A stretch of DNA of 7,112 nucleotides from positions 1 to 7,112 of the forward strand of contig JAFARM010000410.1 in assembly GCA_019245455.1 (NCBI GenBank), read 5' to 3'. Below, piece after piece: positions 5,582 through 7,112 of this stretch (position 1 is the first letter of the stretch; each line of letters starts with the position of its first letter). The position numbers were made by a program, and so were the translations under genes. This stretch comes from Sphingomonadaceae bacterium. GTDB taxonomy: Bacteria > Pseudomonadota > Alphaproteobacteria > Sphingomonadales > Sphingomonadaceae. The notes beneath the pieces were generated by a model. That model searched no databases. It was not told the origin of the DNA and saw only the letters and a program-made list of their open reading frames with translations.

Positions 5582-5624
5582 GCGGAGGCGGTGCGGCCAT
5601 GCTATCGGCCGGTCGGGGGAGCCG

Positions 5625-6353
5625 ATGACCGACGCACTGACCGTTCGCAAGCTGCGCAAGACGTTCGCGCGCGTCGCCGTCGACGATCTCGACCTGACGG
5701 TCCGCGAGGGCGAGCTCTACGCGCTGCTCGGGCCCAACGGCGCGGGCAAGACGACGACGCTCAGGATGGTCGCCGGCCTGCTGCCGCCCGACGCCGGCAG
5801 CATCGACATCTGCGGCGTCGACGCGCTTGCCGATCCGCTGGCGGCGAAGGCGATCGTCGCCTGGCTGCCCGACGACCCGCTACTTTACGACAAGTTGACC
5901 CCGCTCGAATATCTCGAGTTCGTCGCCGGCCTGTGGGGGATCGCGCCGCCGGTTGCCGCCGGCCGTGCCGAGGCGCTGCTGCGCCAGATCGGCCTGTGGG
6001 AGAGCCGCGACGCGCGGGTCGAGACCTTCTCGCGCGGCATGAAGCAGAAGGCGGCGCTCGCCGGGGCGCTGATCCACGAGCCGCGGCTGCTCATCCTCGA
6101 CGAGCCGCTGACCGGCCTCGACGCCGGCGCGGCGCGGCAGGTCAAGGACCTGCTCCGCACGCGCGTCGCGGCGGGCTGCACCGTCATCCTGACGACGCAC
6201 ATCCTCGAGGTTGCCGAGCGCATGGCCGACCGTATCGGCATCATCCGCGACGGGCGGCTCGTCGCCGAAGGCACGCTCGCCGAGTTGCGGGATGCGCGCG
6301 GGGCGGCGGGTGCGAGCCTCGAGGACCTGTTCCTGGCTTTGGCGGAGGCGTGA
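5625..6353 (+). CDS. ABC transporter ATP-binding protein (ABC-2 / EcsA-like exporter)
   Basis: This is the cytoplasmic ATPase subunit of a two-gene exporter, of unknown substrate. The 242-residue product has a complete nucleotide-binding domain: Walker A GPNGAGKT (36-43), the ABC signature as FSRGMKQK (135-142), Walker B LLILDEP (155-161), a D-loop TGLD, and H-loop His192 in LTTH. The usual Q-loop Gln region reads WLPDDPLLYDKLT, with Asp at about residue 83. I recall this deviation from exporters of the Ecs/Bcr type, so it need not mean inactivity. The ATG at 5625 follows GGGGGA by four bases. The 43-bp gap after aroE has no evident terminator, so cotranscription with aroE is possible. The permease start overlaps its stop by four bases, which pairs the two firmly. 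Confidence 0.93.
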   Translation: MTDALTVRKLRKTFARVAVDDLDLTVREGELYALLGPNGAGKTTTLRMVAGLLPPDAGSIDICGVDALADPLAAKAIVAWLPDDPLLYDKLTPLEYLEFVAGLWGIAPPVAAGRAEALLRQIGLWESRDARVETFSRGMKQKAALAGALIHEPRLLILDEPLTGLDAGAARQVKDLLRTRVAAGCTVILTTHILEVAERMADRIGIIRDGRLVAEGTLAELRDARGAAGASLEDLFLALAEA

Positions 6354-7112
6354 CGCCGAGCCTCCTCTGGCTGCTGCGGCACGAGCTTCGCCTCGCGGTG
6401 CGTGGAGTCGCGGGGCACGGGCCGTGGATCAAGCGTATGGGGCCGCGGCTGCTCCTGGCTGCCATTCCGCTCGTCGCCGGGATCGCTTTGGCCGTTGCCA
6501 ACGCCGGCGGGAGGCAGCCGTCCAGCGAGGCGCTGCTCGATGACCTGGGTGGCCTGATCGCGGCGGCCGTCGTCCTGCTCGGCGTCCTGATGATCTCGAC
6601 GGCGGCGGCGGCGGTGCTGCGGACCTTCTACGACCGGCACGACCTCGACCTGCTGCTCGCCGCCCCCGTGCCGCCAGCGCGGGTGATGGCGGCGAAGGCG
6701 GTCGGGGTCGCCGTCATCGTCGCGACGCCGTTCCTCGTCGTCTTCGCCCCCTATACGATCACGTCGGCGCTGCTCGGGTCGCCGCGCTGGCTCGCCGCCC
6801 TCGCCATCGTCCCCATCGACGCGACGCTGGCGACGGCGGCGGCGATGGCGCTGACCGCCGGGCTGTTCGCCGCCATCGGTCCGCGCCGCGCGCGGGTCGC
6901 GGTGCAGCTGATCGCCGCCGTCACGGGCGGGTCGATCTTCCTGCTGTCGCAGGTGCAGAGCTTCTCGCCGGAAGGGGCGAAGAGCGCGTTCTCGGTCCTC
7001 AGCCACCGCTGGGCGGGGCCGCTCGACGGGCTGGCGCAGGCGGCGGTCGGCAGGCCGCTGCCGCTTCTCGTGCTGGCCGCGCTTGCGGCGCTGGCCTTCC
7101 GTGCCGCCGCCG
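6350..7112 (+). CDS. ABC-2-type exporter permease (3' end cut by window edge)
   Basis: This is the membrane partner of the preceding ATPase. The frame opens with GTG at 6350, overlapping the ATPase stop, and stays open to the window end (254 codons visible). The N-terminus MTPSLLWLLRHELRLAVRG is cytoplasmic in character. Hydrophobic segments lie at about 33-51, 66-89, 112-136, 147-174, 182-200 and 237-251. Between the second and third is the charged loop FYDRHDLDLLLAAPVPPARV (92-111). I recall a similar R/D-DLDLLL..PV segment from large bacterial ABC exporter permeases of about 500 residues, which would put roughly half the protein outside the window. No substrate can be inferred. A long antisense frame covers the same DNA, but it lacks hydrophobic or family features and is a shadow. 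Confidence 0.85.
   Translation, partial: MTPSLLWLLRHELRLAVRGVAGHGPWIKRMGPRLLLAAIPLVAGIALAVANAGGRQPSSEALLDDLGGLIAAAVVLLGVLMISTAAAAVLRTFYDRHDLDLLLAAPVPPARVMAAKAVGVAVIVATPFLVVFAPYTITSALLGSPRWLAALAIVPIDATLATAAAMALTAGLFAAIGPRRARVAVQLIAAVTGGSIFLLSQVQSFSPEGAKSAFSVLSHRWAGPLDGLAQAAVGRPLPLLVLAALAALAFRAAA

Noticed and set aside
5594..5611. CGGCC-N8-GGCCG hairpin between aroE and the ABC ATPase gene as a terminator
   Set aside because: The stem is only five bases, with no following T-run. It is too weak to call.
5885..7006. 373-codon open frame on the minus strand across the ABC genes
   Set aside because: It is antisense to two clear, overlapping ABC genes. Its product is a low-complexity Arg/Asp/Gly-rich string without domains, a common artefact of GC-rich codon bias.
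1..7112. Defence system, CRISPR array, prophage, tRNA, rRNA or insertion sequence
   Set aside because: No matching genes, regularly spaced direct repeats, tRNA-like folds or transposase frames were seen on either strand.

Overview
The window is GC-rich DNA from an alphaproteobacterium, most likely a sphingomonad (Sphingomonadales). This rests on the protein sequences, the GTG/ATG starts overlapping upstream stop codons, and the gene order. No database search was possible. The order rho - small gene - hemJ - hemE (all minus strand), a roughly 356-bp gap, then PEP-synthase/PPDK regulatory protein - maf - aroE (plus strand), is the conserved alphaproteobacterial cluster. In Caulobacter and Rickettsia the gap between hemE and the PPSR (RP001) gene is the chromosomal replication origin.

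Left part (1-2801, minus strand): a 5' fragment of rho (308 residues, cut by the window edge) has its own predicted promoter and a C-rich leader. Upstream of that promoter is a long imperfect inverted repeat of a dispersed palindromic type. Next come a 36-residue basic protein, hemJ and hemE. hemE, hemJ and the small gene are tightly packed and probably one transcript. HemE and HemJ catalyse two steps of haem synthesis.

Middle (2802-3157): a non-coding gap with divergent flanking genes, one good and three weaker DnaA-box-like nonamers, a 24-nt pyrimidine tract, a short hairpin and an AT-rich patch. It is the candidate oriC.

Right part (3158-7112, plus strand): the PPSR kinase/phosphorylase, maf (nucleotide pyrophosphatase) and aroE (shikimate dehydrogenase). 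The maf-aroE spacer carries two inverted copies of a 55-bp palindromic repeat whose stems differ by compensatory substitutions. A two-gene ABC-2-type exporter follows (ATPase complete, permease cut by the right edge), where related genomes usually carry coaE and dnaQ. Three stop/start junctions (hemE/hemJ, PPSR/maf, ABC ATPase/permease) share the identical decamer GGAGGCGTGA, which joins a Shine-Dalgarno core, an Ala codon and an overlapping stop/start.

Most of the window is conserved housekeeping DNA. The interest lies in the candidate origin, the structured repeats, the rho leader and the recurrent junction motif. I found no defence system, CRISPR array, tRNA, rRNA or transposase.
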